Part shown: piece by piece, positions 45,337-54,711 of the stretch
Layout of the letters: every line of letters starts with the position of its first letter
Numbering within the stretch: the stretch's first letter is position 1
Made by a program: the position numbers and the translations under genes
DNA from: Bin80 sp026708685
Lineage (GTDB): Bacteria; Bacteroidota; Rhodothermia; Rhodothermales; Bin80
Assembly: GCA_965200955.1 (NCBI GenBank)
Contig: OZ241742.1
Coordinates: forward strand, 3,348,001 to 3,412,000
Direction: 5' to 3'
DNA length: 64,000 nucleotides
Notes under the pieces: model-generated
What the model saw: only the letters and a program-made list of their open reading frames with translations
Databases searched by the model: none
Told to the model about the DNA's origin: nothing

Positions 45337-46134
45337 TTCAGTAAGTATTAGTCTGTAACGTTAACAAAGATAAACCATCTGAAGAAGATTGTACAGCGAA
45401 TGATAATAAAACCAACATTCATGCAGTCTTGCTTGAGAAAATTCACTGGTATCCAACTTCTCATCATGGTATGTAGTGAGATTCCTATCGGTTGCATATC
45501 TCATTTATGGATTTGATCATGTCCTGAATCAAACAACCTTGAACCAACTCTTGATAACGGGAAATCATCCATTGAGTTCCTTTCAGTGATTCATTTTATT
45601 ATGAATCCATCATCTCATATCCATGTAGTTTCAGACTATTAAGGTTCGCTACGTTGACACTTAGAATGTCGCGACACAGGCACAGATTTAATACTTGACT
45701 ATACGATTATGATCAAGGGTTGACCATCTTCGTGTGGCGTTTCTGGAATGTATATGATAAATCACGGATTGGCTGAGAACTTTCCGTTATCTCGAAATAG
45801 TAACGCTTAGTAGATTGGATTGTGATGAGTGGAAAACAGGAAAGTATTGCATCAATCTAAAGATCAGAAGTACATGTTCCAGATAGCCTGATGGTAACCT
45901 CTCAGCATCAATCAGCAATATTTTATGATGGAGATAGGAAAATCTCATTTGAAAAGAAAAATTTCAAATGTAGGTCTCTGGGATGGTTACTACAATTTTT
46001 CGAAATTTATAATCATAGATCTGAACATTGTCATTCCTGACTGGGAATTGTTTTAGGGTGGTTCACATGTGTGGGAACTATGTACGGCATGGAAAGTTGA
46101 CAGAAGTAACCATGAACCATCAACTTTCTCATTT
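45337..46134. other. Long intergenic region with one hairpin
   Basis: About 800 bp without a credible gene. A perfect 9-bp hairpin, CATTTGAAA/TTTCAAATG with a 7-nt loop, lies at 45946-45970, about 165 bp before the ATPase start. I see no promoter consensus. The region separates the divergent AlbA_2 and AAA ATPase genes. Confidence 0.45.
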
Positions 46135-47448
46135 ATGACTGAAAAAGAAAGCGTAGATCCCCGCTCTGGTGCGTTTGACCGAGGCCCTACCCCGTATTTT
46201 CATGGGCGTTCATCTATTTTGACAGATTTTCGGAAAACCCTGTCAAACGTCCAGACTTCTGAAAAAGGTACTGTACACCTTGTATATGGTGCACCTGGCT
46301 CTGGGAAGTCCGCATTGCTTCATGAATGCAAAAAGATAGCGATGCGTGATCAATGGGAGAGCATATATATCACGGTAGGAGCCCTTTGGAATCCAGATAA
46401 ATTACTCAATGCGCTAGGAATCGATAAGAAATACAAGGGAACAGAAAGTGTCCATCAAGTTGGGATAAAGGGCTTTTATATGTGGATGCTCAAAAGCATT
46501 CGGCCTCCCCTCACGGTTCAGAAGGTGTTGAAGGAAAGTAGCACACCGCTCTTGTTAATCCTTGATGAAGTCCAATCTCTGGGCAACAAGGATGTGCTCC
46601 GTCCAAACTATAAAGAGGATGTGGTAGAATTGCTTGAACTAATCCATAATGGAAAGATGGGAAGACCTATCGTCCTACTTACCGCAGGGCTGGGAACAGC
46701 ATTGGTAGCCTTAAAAGCGTTGGATATTTCAAGGTTTGGTGAGGAAAACACTACCGAACTCGGGATGTTGAGTGACGACTCTGCCCGTGCTGTGATTCGC
46801 GACTGGATTGTCAAAGATGGAAGGGCGAAAGATGATCCATCCGAATGGATTGATGCGATAGTCAAGGAAACACACGGGTGGCCACATCATGTACATTCGT
46901 ATGCCAAACGTGCCGGCGAATACTTAAAGAAAAACCATGGAGTGATGTCACCGGAAGGGTTAAGGGAAGTAATGGAAAAAGGGAGGAAAGGGCGAATCAA
47001 ATATTATAATCAACGTGTTGAGGAGATTGAGGGTGCAAATGTAATACATTTAGCCCAAGCACTTTTTGATCTTCCTGCAGGTAAGAGGTTTGAAAAAAAG
47101 ATTGTGATAGCAGAACTCAAGAAGGAGTATAGTACTCAGAAAGCAGAGAAGGCATTCTCTGACTTTATCGAAAAGGGCGTGATCGGAAAAGATGGTCAAG
47201 GATACTCAATCCCCATTTCTTCTATGCATGATTGGCTGAAGTCAGAACTTATCGATCATCAGAAAAAGGTATGGAAACCTCACGCACCGAATTCGGATAA
47301 AGAGATGGATAGAGGATATCATCATGGATCGCCAGACGAGCCCCAAAAAAGCCAGTCAAAACCAAGCAAAAAGCGATATAAATCAGCTGGGAAAAAGAAA
47401 AATAAAGGCAAGAATAAAGGCGGGAGTAAGTATAGTATGGAACGGTGA
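46135..47448 (+). CDS. Orphan AAA ATPase with Lys-rich tail
   Basis: This 437-residue AAA-type ATPase starts at the ATG at 46135 (MTEKESVDPRSG); 22 upstream codons are open but not conserved in the paralogue. The order is a PYFHGRSSILTDF entry motif (~20), Walker A (GAPGSGKSALLH, ~52), Walker B (LLLILDEVQSL, ~138), a sensor-like region (RPIVLLTAGLG, ~175), ETHGWPHHVHSYAKRAGEYL (~255), and a winged-helix-like C-terminal domain (IEKGVIGKDGQGYSIPISSM). A tail of ~45 residues is very rich in Lys (KSAGKKKNKGKNKGGSKY) and could bind nucleic acid. The HGWP motif and STAND/Orc-like layout recall ATPases that sense something and recruit partners. No partner gene lies beside it. A decayed paralogue is at 15628-17776. 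Confidence 0.78.
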   Translation: MTEKESVDPRSGAFDRGPTPYFHGRSSILTDFRKTLSNVQTSEKGTVHLVYGAPGSGKSALLHECKKIAMRDQWESIYITVGALWNPDKLLNALGIDKKYKGTESVHQVGIKGFYMWMLKSIRPPLTVQKVLKESSTPLLLILDEVQSLGNKDVLRPNYKEDVVELLELIHNGKMGRPIVLLTAGLGTALVALKALDISRFGEENTTELGMLSDDSARAVIRDWIVKDGRAKDDPSEWIDAIVKETHGWPHHVHSYAKRAGEYLKKNHGVMSPEGLREVMEKGRKGRIKYYNQRVEEIEGANVIHLAQALFDLPAGKRFEKKIVIAELKKEYSTQKAEKAFSDFIEKGVIGKDGQGYSIPISSMHDWLKSELIDHQKKVWKPHAPNSDKEMDRGYHHGSPDEPQKSQSKPSKKRYKSAGKKKNKGKNKGGSKYSMER

Positions 47449-48262
47449 TGATTTAGGATTGCACAAATTGCAAGATCTATGAATCTTTAACGTTTTCTTC
47501 CATCCCCCCTGAAATTTCGTATTGTGCTTGGTGCTACATTCCCTTTTTCTATATTGAACTTTTTGATTTCGCTGAACAATGCAAGATTTGCACGGGAGTA
47601 TCAATCAATGGGATTAACGATTAGTTTGTGGTAGCATGGGCTGGCATATCGCCAGATTCATGTTGATGACCAGTTGGTTCTCTGTATCAATCTGTCCTTT
47701 GATTCCATACCCATCAGCACGCACCCGCTCTCTCTATAACGCTGTGATCAAATTTTGTGCTACATGCCTGACTTGTTTGCACGATACGACCCCCTTTCGC
47801 AATGTATGTTTTGTCCATCAGGTACACACCTTGTGTTAGCGGGGTCGATAAAACCTATTCCTGTATTTGATGTATTCAGGATGCCTACCCAATCTGAGTA
47901 TCCCCCCAGTAGTTTAACTATGCGTTCTTGGCGTTTATACCGATTGTTGCCGATAAACGGTCATCATAGCAACGTAGATGAGCGTCGTCTTGGTTCTTTC
48001 TTGTATGACTGTCTCTGCAATACGCTCAATCATATGCAACATCTCCTGTAAAGGCATCTATATCCTTGTAATGGTGGCCCGTTTGAACATCCTTGTACCC
48101 TGATATACGAGAAGGATAGAAATACACAACATTGGTATACACACTTAAATAATCACCACAATCATACAAAACAAAATCCTCACGCGACTTATCTCCTCTC
48201 CTACCCTTTTCGAACCTTACAAATAGAACTTAAGTGCCCGATGTTCTGAGTCAAAGAATGCT
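47449..48262. other. Non-coding region, possible decayed gene on the minus strand
   Basis: About 810 bp between the orphan ATPase and the wbpA-like gene. On the minus strand, broken frames between ~48050 and ~47640 give pieces such as IERIAETVIQERTKTTLIYV, DPANTRCVPDGQNIHCERG and IDTENQLVINMNLAI. These have a transposase-like flavour but fit no family I can name. Terminal repeats are not visible. I treat it as degenerate DNA. Confidence 0.35.
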
Positions 48263-49600
48263 TCATTGACTTGCGCTCTCCTTTGCATACTGGATAATTT
48301 CATCGTGCTCTTGATGTAAGGTTGCACGCGTATCAACAATCATCCGTGCTTTTGCATGGATGTAAGGCCAATCGTACTCATCGTGATCGGTCGTAATTAA
48401 CACACAATCAGCAGATTCCAATGCACCATCCAAATCATCTACTGAAACGATCTCCATTCTATCTAACTCAAAAGTAGGTACATGCGGATCATGATAGCTG
48501 ATGTTAGCACCTTTCTTCTGTAACAATTGAAGAATATCTAATGCCGGAGATTCACGTAAATCGGAAACATTTTTTTTGTAGGCTACGCCAATCATCAGTA
48601 TATGACTTCCACGCAAGGCCTTTCCTTGATCATTGAGCTGATCCTGAACTCTGTGCACCCAGTAGCGTGGCATGTCGGTATTGATTTCGGTCGCCAATTC
48701 TATAAACCGAGCAGTATAGCCAAGTGTACGTAATTTCCAAGAGAGATATTGAGGATCAATCGGTATACAATGTCCCCCCAAGCCCGGCCCTGGAAGAAAT
48801 TTCATGAACCCAAACGGCTTAGTCCCCGCAGCCTCAATAACTTCCCACGCATTCAAACCTAATTTATGACAAATCAAGAGCACCTCATTGGCTAATCCAA
48901 TATTGACCGCCCGAAATGTATTCTCTACGAGCTTGGTCAATTCAGCAACCTCTGTACTTGAAACAGGAACAACCGTCTCAATCACCGATTCGTACAATGC
49001 CTTTCCCATCTCAAGGCAAGGTGAAGTGACCCCACCCATGACTTTGGGTGTATTCTGCGTTGTCCAATCCTGACGACCAGGATCTACCCGCTCTGGAGAA
49101 AAACAAAGAAAAAAATCTTTGCCAACCTCCAATCCACTGGCTTCTTGTTGAAAGCGGGGTAAAATGATTTCGGTCGTTGTACCCGGATAGGTCGTACTTT
49201 CAAGAACAATAATCATCCCTGGATGGAGATGTTTTGCAATCGCATCCGTTGCACTCAAGATATATGAAACATCAGGTGCACCAGTTTTGCGTAGCGGTGT
49301 CGGCACGCAAATACTGACAGCATCACAACTGTCTAAAACATCAAAATCGCTGGTGGCTCTCAACCTCTGATTAGACACCAGTGGAGTTAATCGATCGTTC
49401 TGGATATCCTCAACGTAAGACGTGCTTTGGTGGATCAGACCCACTTTTTTTTCGTCAATATCAATACCAGTTACGTGGAATCCAGCTTCTGCAAAAGCCA
49501 CTGCAAGAGGTAGTCCAACGTATCCAAGTCCAATCACAGCCACCTGGAGATCAACGGACTGAATCTTGCTTAACAGAACGGTTTGAATTGAATCTTCCAT
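48263..49600 (-). CDS. UDP-N-acetylglucosamine 6-dehydrogenase, WbpA-like
   Basis: This 445-residue nucleotide-sugar dehydrogenase has an N-terminal NAD motif (VAVIGLGYVGLPLAVAFAEAG), SPERVDPG near residue 180, and the catalytic cysteine in PGPGLGGHCIPIDPQYLSW (~275). The C-terminal UDP-binding domain contains GVAYKKNVSDLRESPALDIL. The GLGGHCIPIDP form and the length match WbpA/VipA/WecC enzymes acting on UDP-N-acetylhexosamines, not UDP-glucose. It would supply UDP-GlcNAcA to the WbpB/E/D-like enzymes encoded 12 kb away. It is the last gene of a minus-strand operon, starting five bases after the stop of the sulfurylase gene. Confidence 0.87.
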   Translation of the reverse strand: MEDSIQTVLLSKIQSVDLQVAVIGLGYVGLPLAVAFAEAGFHVTGIDIDEKKVGLIHQSTSYVEDIQNDRLTPLVSNQRLRATSDFDVLDSCDAVSICVPTPLRKTGAPDVSYILSATDAIAKHLHPGMIIVLESTTYPGTTTEIILPRFQQEASGLEVGKDFFLCFSPERVDPGRQDWTTQNTPKVMGGVTSPCLEMGKALYESVIETVVPVSSTEVAELTKLVENTFRAVNIGLANEVLLICHKLGLNAWEVIEAAGTKPFGFMKFLPGPGLGGHCIPIDPQYLSWKLRTLGYTARFIELATEINTDMPRYWVHRVQDQLNDQGKALRGSHILMIGVAYKKNVSDLRESPALDILQLLQKKGANISYHDPHVPTFELDRMEIVSVDDLDGALESADCVLITTDHDEYDWPYIHAKARMIVDTRATLHQEHDEIIQYAKESASQ

Positions 49601-49604
49601 TCAA

Positions 49605-51323
49605 TCAATCGTTGTCCAAGAATGCCAATTCTTTGAGTTTTTCCATAATAAGAGCTATACTTTGATCAACCGTTTCTTGTTCAGTTTTGCAGATCACTTC
49701 GGGGGTTTCTGGAACCTCATAAGGATCATCAATTCCAGTAAATCCTTGGATCAATCCAGCTCTTGCCTTGGCATACAATCCTTTTACATCACGGCGTTCA
49801 CACACCTCTATTGAAGCATTGACAAAAACTTCAATATAACCGCCATGCCTCTGAATACGTTGTCGGTTGATCTTTCGGTCATCTTCATATGGAGCTATAG
49901 GAGCACAAATCACAATACCACGATGCTTTACAATTTCAGATGCAACGTAACCTATGCGCTGTACATTGGTGGATCGATCCTCTCTGGAGAATCCAAGCCC
50001 TCTACTCAAATTCGTACGAACGACATCTCCATCTAATAAGGTCACTGGACAGGAAATCGTTTCCAATAGACGCGACTGAAGTGCATTCGCAATGGTTGAC
50101 TTACCAGAACCTGAAAGCCCCGTCAAAAATACTGCAAACCCCTGTCGATTCCGCGGTGGATAGGTTTTTTGGAGTTCCTCTATGACACGCGGATAGGAAA
50201 ACCACTCTGGAATTTCCTCCCCGTTCATCAGTTTTTTGCGTAGTTCAGTCCCAGAAATACTCAACGTTTTTTCATCCTCTTGGACTTCATCAATCGGTTT
50301 GTATGCATCGGAATCAACGGCATACACCATCAGTCTAAACGGCACGATCTCAATCCCTAATTCGTCCGAATATGCCTTGACAAGCGATTGAGCATCGTAG
50401 GGGCCGTAAAATGACTGACCATTGCTCATCATTCCCGGACCTGCGTGATCTCTTCCAACAATCAAATGAGAACAACCATAGTTTTTGCGGATAATGGCAT
50501 GCCACAGAGCTTCTCGAGGCCCTCCCATCCTCATCGCAAGTTGCAATAAGCTAAGAGTAGCATTGCCTTTGGGATAATAACCAAGGAGCTGTTTGTAGCT
50601 CCGCACGCGGGTGTAGTGATCAATATCTCCGGGTTTGGTCATTCCTACGACAGGATGAATCAGTAGATCACCTCCAATCTCTTGAGAAGCCCGATCTGTG
50701 AGTTCTTTATGGGCTCGATGCATCGGATTCCTTGTCTGGAATGCTACAATACGTGAAGTACCTCGAGATGTGAAGACCTCACGCAGTTGTTGAGGGGTAT
50801 GTCTGAAATCCTGAAAATCGTAATGTGGTAAGAGTTGAATCCCCTCCACAGATCCACCAAGGTAGTGAGTCCCTGCCCGATTCATAAGGTAATCCACTGC
50901 AGGATGCTCTGTACTGGTCGTTCCAAATACCCACTCTGCTTCTTCTTTCTTGTCTGGCATCCAACAATCTTCTGGATGAAGAACAGCTACGAGCAGTCCA
51001 GTGACATCTCGCAGGGCAATGAGTCTATGTCCCATGAGCCTTTCTGCATCCTGTTCGGTAATATCAAGTGTTATGGGAATGGACCATAGCAGTCCAGAGG
51101 AGAGGCGCATGGTTTCCAACACACATCGATAATCAGCTTGGTTCAGAAAGCCATTGAGGGGAGAAAAAGCCCCCGTAAGCAATAACTCCAAATCACATAA
51201 CTGACGATCTGTCAAGAAGATGGACGGAAAATGAACCGATTCCCGAAGTAAGATCTCGCGGCGTTGAGAGTCAACGATCAGCTCTGAAAGTGAGCCTCCA
51301 TGTGGTTGAATGAGTTCAGACAT
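49605..51323 (-). CDS. Bifunctional ATP sulfurylase / APS kinase
   Basis: This 572-residue fusion converts sulfate to APS and then PAPS in the cytoplasm. The ATP sulfurylase part (residues ~1-385) has AFQTRNPMHRAHKELTDRA and IVGRDHAGPGMMSNG, both active-site blocks. The C-terminal kinase (~390-572) has an intact P-loop (GLSGSGKSTIANAL), LLDGDVVRTNLSRGLGFS and CAPIAPYEDDR. The domain order (sulfurylase first) is that of the fungal enzyme and several bacterial fusions. No APS or PAPS reductase gene is in the window, so PAPS may serve sulfation rather than assimilation (inference). It sits between the SLC13 permease and the wbpA-like gene. Confidence 0.93.
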   Translation of the reverse strand: MSELIQPHGGSLSELIVDSQRREILLRESVHFPSIFLTDRQLCDLELLLTGAFSPLNGFLNQADYRCVLETMRLSSGLLWSIPITLDITEQDAERLMGHRLIALRDVTGLLVAVLHPEDCWMPDKKEEAEWVFGTTSTEHPAVDYLMNRAGTHYLGGSVEGIQLLPHYDFQDFRHTPQQLREVFTSRGTSRIVAFQTRNPMHRAHKELTDRASQEIGGDLLIHPVVGMTKPGDIDHYTRVRSYKQLLGYYPKGNATLSLLQLAMRMGGPREALWHAIIRKNYGCSHLIVGRDHAGPGMMSNGQSFYGPYDAQSLVKAYSDELGIEIVPFRLMVYAVDSDAYKPIDEVQEDEKTLSISGTELRKKLMNGEEIPEWFSYPRVIEELQKTYPPRNRQGFAVFLTGLSGSGKSTIANALQSRLLETISCPVTLLDGDVVRTNLSRGLGFSREDRSTNVQRIGYVASEIVKHRGIVICAPIAPYEDDRKINRQRIQRHGGYIEVFVNASIEVCERRDVKGLYAKARAGLIQGFTGIDDPYEVPETPEVICKTEQETVDQSIALIMEKLKELAFLDND

Positions 51324-51425
51324 GAACAGTGGTCAAGAGAATGTAACCATCATCAGTAGAGAGGAGTCCCTACTGTTAGGGAGGAAAAAATATTGTGGGC
51401 GAACCGAAGGATTCAAGACCTGCTT

Positions 51426-53192
51426 CTACAACCACTTCATGGAAATGATGATCACCGCTGTCGTCATCACCAGAAAACTAATGGGCAAGCCGACACGGAT
51501 ATAATCGAGTACTTTGTAGTTTCCAGCGGCCATCACCATCAGATTGGTCTGATACCCAACAGGAGTCATAAAGCTGGCAGCCGCCGCAACGGCAACCGCC
51601 AGAATAAATGCTTTCGGCTCTATATTCAGAGATGCCGACATCGAGAAAGCAACGGGTAGCATTAAAACGGCTGCTGCTTTATTGGCAATTAATTCGGTCA
51701 AAACATTGGTACACGCATAGAGACCAAACAAGGCCAGGATGGGGCTGAAAGCAGCCAATCCAATCAGTGCCTGTGCAAGTCCATCAGCAACTCCAGTATT
51801 TTCCACGGCGACTCCTATCCCTAGCGCCGCGGCAATGAGCAGGAGGACCTGCAAGTCCAACGCATTGCGAGCCACCCGAATGCCGATGCATCGTGTCATG
51901 ACCATCGCCAGTGCACCACCAAACGCAACCGTCGGCAGTGGAAGCAGTCTGAATGCAATCATGATGACCATGACCACCAAAATACCCAGTGAGACAAGGA
52001 TTTTTCGATTGGGGGGCTTGCCATGAGAAGTCCCTCGGGGCAAGACATAATAGAATTCTGTATGGCTTGCACTCCATCGTTCTTCAAAGTCTCCTACCGC
52101 TCCTACCAGAATCAAATCACCCGCCCTTAAGGGGACATTAGCCATGGCCCCTTCCAGTCCTCCCGAACGTTGCTGAATCGCAAGGACAACCCCTCCATAG
52201 ATGGACAGGAAGTCCACATCCTCAAGTGACTTTCCAACTAGGTTGGAAGTGTCACTAATGACAGCCTCGTACATGGGAAGTAAATTCGTTGTGCGCTCCT
52301 TTGAAATCGCCACACCAGATTCAAGCCCTGGACGAACCAAAAGATCTTCCATGACCGAAACATCACCACTGAAACAAAGCACATCCCCCTCCCCTAAGAC
52401 AAATTGACGATCTACGGGCATCACATGTTTCCCGCGTCGCACCTGAACGATAGCAGCTGAATCATCCTCGGTGTCCAGCTTTGCCTGATCCAGGGTGAGC
52501 CCTGCAAATGATGACCCATCACTGATACGGATTTCAAATAAACACTGCTGGAGACGAGACCTTGTAAAAACGGGCTCACCGGTACGATCGGGTAAAAATC
52601 GAACCCCAACGAAAGCCAAAAAGACCAACACCACGATCGCCGCTGGAAATCCAATCAAAGAAAAATCAAACAGTCCTAAAGACGGAAACCCATGACTTTC
52701 TACCAGACCTGCGACCACCACATTGGTTGATGACCCCATGAGGGTGACCATCCCACCAGCGATGGATGCATAGGATAGCGGAATCAGCATCTTTGATGGC
52801 GAGATTTTAGAACGATATGCCCAACGCTGAACGGGCTTGATCCACATGGCCACGACCGGCGTGTTGTTCATAAATGCAGAGATCAACGCTGTGGGCACCA
52901 TCATGCGTAGCAGTGAAATAGGCAATCGATGAACCCGCCGCAGTAATCGCCACTCAATGCGGCGCAAAAGTCCACTTTCTTCAATTCCCGCAGCGACTAC
53001 AAACAGAGAGGCAAGTGCTATTACGGCTCCATTTGAGAATCCTGCAAATGCTTCACTCGGGGTGATGATCCCCGCAGCGAGAAGAATCCCCAGAGCACTC
53101 AGGAAAATCGCATCCGGCCTTGCAAGATCCTTCACAAGTGCCACGGCAATTCCTACAATGGTACCAACCGTTAACCAAGCCTGCCAATCCAT
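51426..53192 (-). CDS. SLC13-family permease with RCK_C domains, probably sulfate uptake
   Basis: This 588-residue inner membrane permease has two hydrophobic blocks. The N-terminal block (residues ~1-185) includes MNNTPVVAMWIKPVQ and GSSTNVVVAGLVE. The C-terminal block (~400-588) includes NKAAAVLMLPVAFSMS and MTPVGYQTNLMVMAAGNYK; these are the paired SNT-like motifs of the DASS/SLC13 transporters. Two soluble TrkA-C (RCK_C) domains lie between them (FEIRISDGSSFAGLTLDQAK, ~210; YEAVISDTSNLVGKSLEDVD, ~300). Members of this type carry sulfate, and the next gene encodes ATP sulfurylase, which supports that substrate. The start lies three bases after the ugd stop. Confidence 0.85.
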   Translation of the reverse strand: MDWQAWLTVGTIVGIAVALVKDLARPDAIFLSALGILLAAGIITPSEAFAGFSNGAVIALASLFVVAAGIEESGLLRRIEWRLLRRVHRLPISLLRMMVPTALISAFMNNTPVVAMWIKPVQRWAYRSKISPSKMLIPLSYASIAGGMVTLMGSSTNVVVAGLVESHGFPSLGLFDFSLIGFPAAIVVLVFLAFVGVRFLPDRTGEPVFTRSRLQQCLFEIRISDGSSFAGLTLDQAKLDTEDDSAAIVQVRRGKHVMPVDRQFVLGEGDVLCFSGDVSVMEDLLVRPGLESGVAISKERTTNLLPMYEAVISDTSNLVGKSLEDVDFLSIYGGVVLAIQQRSGGLEGAMANVPLRAGDLILVGAVGDFEERWSASHTEFYYVLPRGTSHGKPPNRKILVSLGILVVMVIMIAFRLLPLPTVAFGGALAMVMTRCIGIRVARNALDLQVLLLIAAALGIGVAVENTGVADGLAQALIGLAAFSPILALFGLYACTNVLTELIANKAAAVLMLPVAFSMSASLNIEPKAFILAVAVAAAASFMTPVGYQTNLMVMAAGNYKVLDYIRVGLPISFLVMTTAVIIISMKWL

Positions 53193-53194
53193 GA

Positions 53195-54559
53195 TCAGTC
53201 CAATCCAAGATCCGATGGTGCCCTGTGAACCCTCTCAGGACGACCAATACTGTAATATACAAATCCCCGCTCTGTCATTCTATTCGCATTATACAAATTC
53301 CTCCCATCAAAGATAAGCGGTGTTCGCATCAGTCCCTTCATTCGGTTAAAATCTGGGCGTCGGAATTCCGGCCATTCGGTACAGATGATCAGCATATCTA
53401 CATCGGGGAGTGCACCATAAGCATTTTCAGCATACTCAATTGAATCTCCTAATACTCTACGAGAAGTATGGATGGCTTCAGGATCAAATGCAGTGACTTG
53501 TACACCGAGTTCTAAAAGTCCCTGAATGACGACATGGGATGGAGATTCTCTCACATCATCTGTATTGGCTTTGAATGCAAGTCCCCAGACGGCGGCATGT
53601 TGACCCTTGAGTTGATCCCCAAAATGTTCACGAATGCGATCAACCAATAGCATTCGTTGAGATTCATTGACATCCAATACCGCTTGAAGGATTTTGAATT
53701 CATACTCATGATTTTGTGCAGTTCTCAACAGGGCCTGCACATCTTTGGGAAAGCAGCTTCCCCCGAATCCAATTCCTGCATAAAGAAAATGCCGACCAAT
53801 GCGACTGTCGCTACCGATTCCAATCCGCACCTTATCGACATTGGCTCCGACTCGGTCACACAAATTGGCCACCTCATTCATAAAACTAATCCGCGATGCT
53901 AGAAACGAATTCGCTGCATACTTGGTGACCTCGGCCGAACGCTCATCCATGATAAGAATCGGATTCCCCTGTCGGACAAACGGTTCATACAACCTCCTCA
54001 TTTTTTTGGCAGCTTTGGTGGTACTGGTGCCGAGAACGATTCGTTCTGGCTTCATAAAGTCATCAACAGCGGCCCCCTCACGAAGAAATTCAGGATTGGA
54101 TACCACATCAAAATCTTGCCCAGAAATGGCTCCCTGTTGGTGAAGCATATCTCGCACTTGATCAGCGGTGCCTACGGGTACGGTACTCTTGTTGACTACA
54201 ATCCGATAAATAGATCCACTACGAGGTCCAATCCACTGTCCAATGTTTTGTGCAACATCAAGCACAAACGAGAGATCAGCCTCTCCATCAGCATTGGGTG
54301 GAGTCGGTAGGGCTAAAAAAATGATTTCAGAATGTTCAAGAGCTTCGTGGAGCGATGTCGTAAAGATCAATCGCTGATTACGAAGATTCCGCTGAAGCAG
54401 AATATCAAGATCGGGTTCGTAGATGGGCATTTTTCCTTGCCGAAGGTCTGCCACCTTTTTATCATCCACATCAACGCACCACACGTCGTTGCCCATCTCT
54501 GCAAAACATACACCAGAGACCAAGCCCACATACCCTGTTCCAACAATTCCTATTTTCAT
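53195..54559 (-). CDS. ugd: UDP-glucose 6-dehydrogenase
   Basis: This 454-residue protein oxidises UDP-glucose to UDP-glucuronate with two NAD. It has the NAD motif IGIVGTGYVGLVSGVCFAE, PTPPNADGEADLSFV (~90), STVPVGTADQV (~125), the catalytic cysteine in GFGGSCFPKDVQALL (~260), and GLAFKANTDDVRESPS in the UDP-binding domain. These forms distinguish it from the WbpA-like enzyme downstream. I chose the ATG at 54559; a TTG four codons earlier is the only alternative. It is the first gene of the minus-strand operon ugd - permease - sulfurylase/kinase - wbpA-like, and is divergent from manC. Confidence 0.92.
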   Translation of the reverse strand: MKIGIVGTGYVGLVSGVCFAEMGNDVWCVDVDDKKVADLRQGKMPIYEPDLDILLQRNLRNQRLIFTTSLHEALEHSEIIFLALPTPPNADGEADLSFVLDVAQNIGQWIGPRSGSIYRIVVNKSTVPVGTADQVRDMLHQQGAISGQDFDVVSNPEFLREGAAVDDFMKPERIVLGTSTTKAAKKMRRLYEPFVRQGNPILIMDERSAEVTKYAANSFLASRISFMNEVANLCDRVGANVDKVRIGIGSDSRIGRHFLYAGIGFGGSCFPKDVQALLRTAQNHEYEFKILQAVLDVNESQRMLLVDRIREHFGDQLKGQHAAVWGLAFKANTDDVRESPSHVVIQGLLELGVQVTAFDPEAIHTSRRVLGDSIEYAENAYGALPDVDMLIICTEWPEFRRPDFNRMKGLMRTPLIFDGRNLYNANRMTERGFVYYSIGRPERVHRAPSDLGLD

Positions 54560-54711
54560 AATAATTTGCAATTAAATCCATATTCCCTAATTTTACGCAA
54601 GAATGCTGACTTTGGGGCAAGATTGACCTCACATTGCGTATTATACAGTGGACTTGATCTTATTTTGTCCATAATGGATCCAGATTCCTGTTGAACTTCA
54701 CACTATCACAA

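Noticed and set aside
47640..48060. Minus-strand fragments as an IS1182-type transposase
   Set aside because: The fragments are in the wrong order for IS1182 and lack a DDE motif or terminal repeats; left unassigned.
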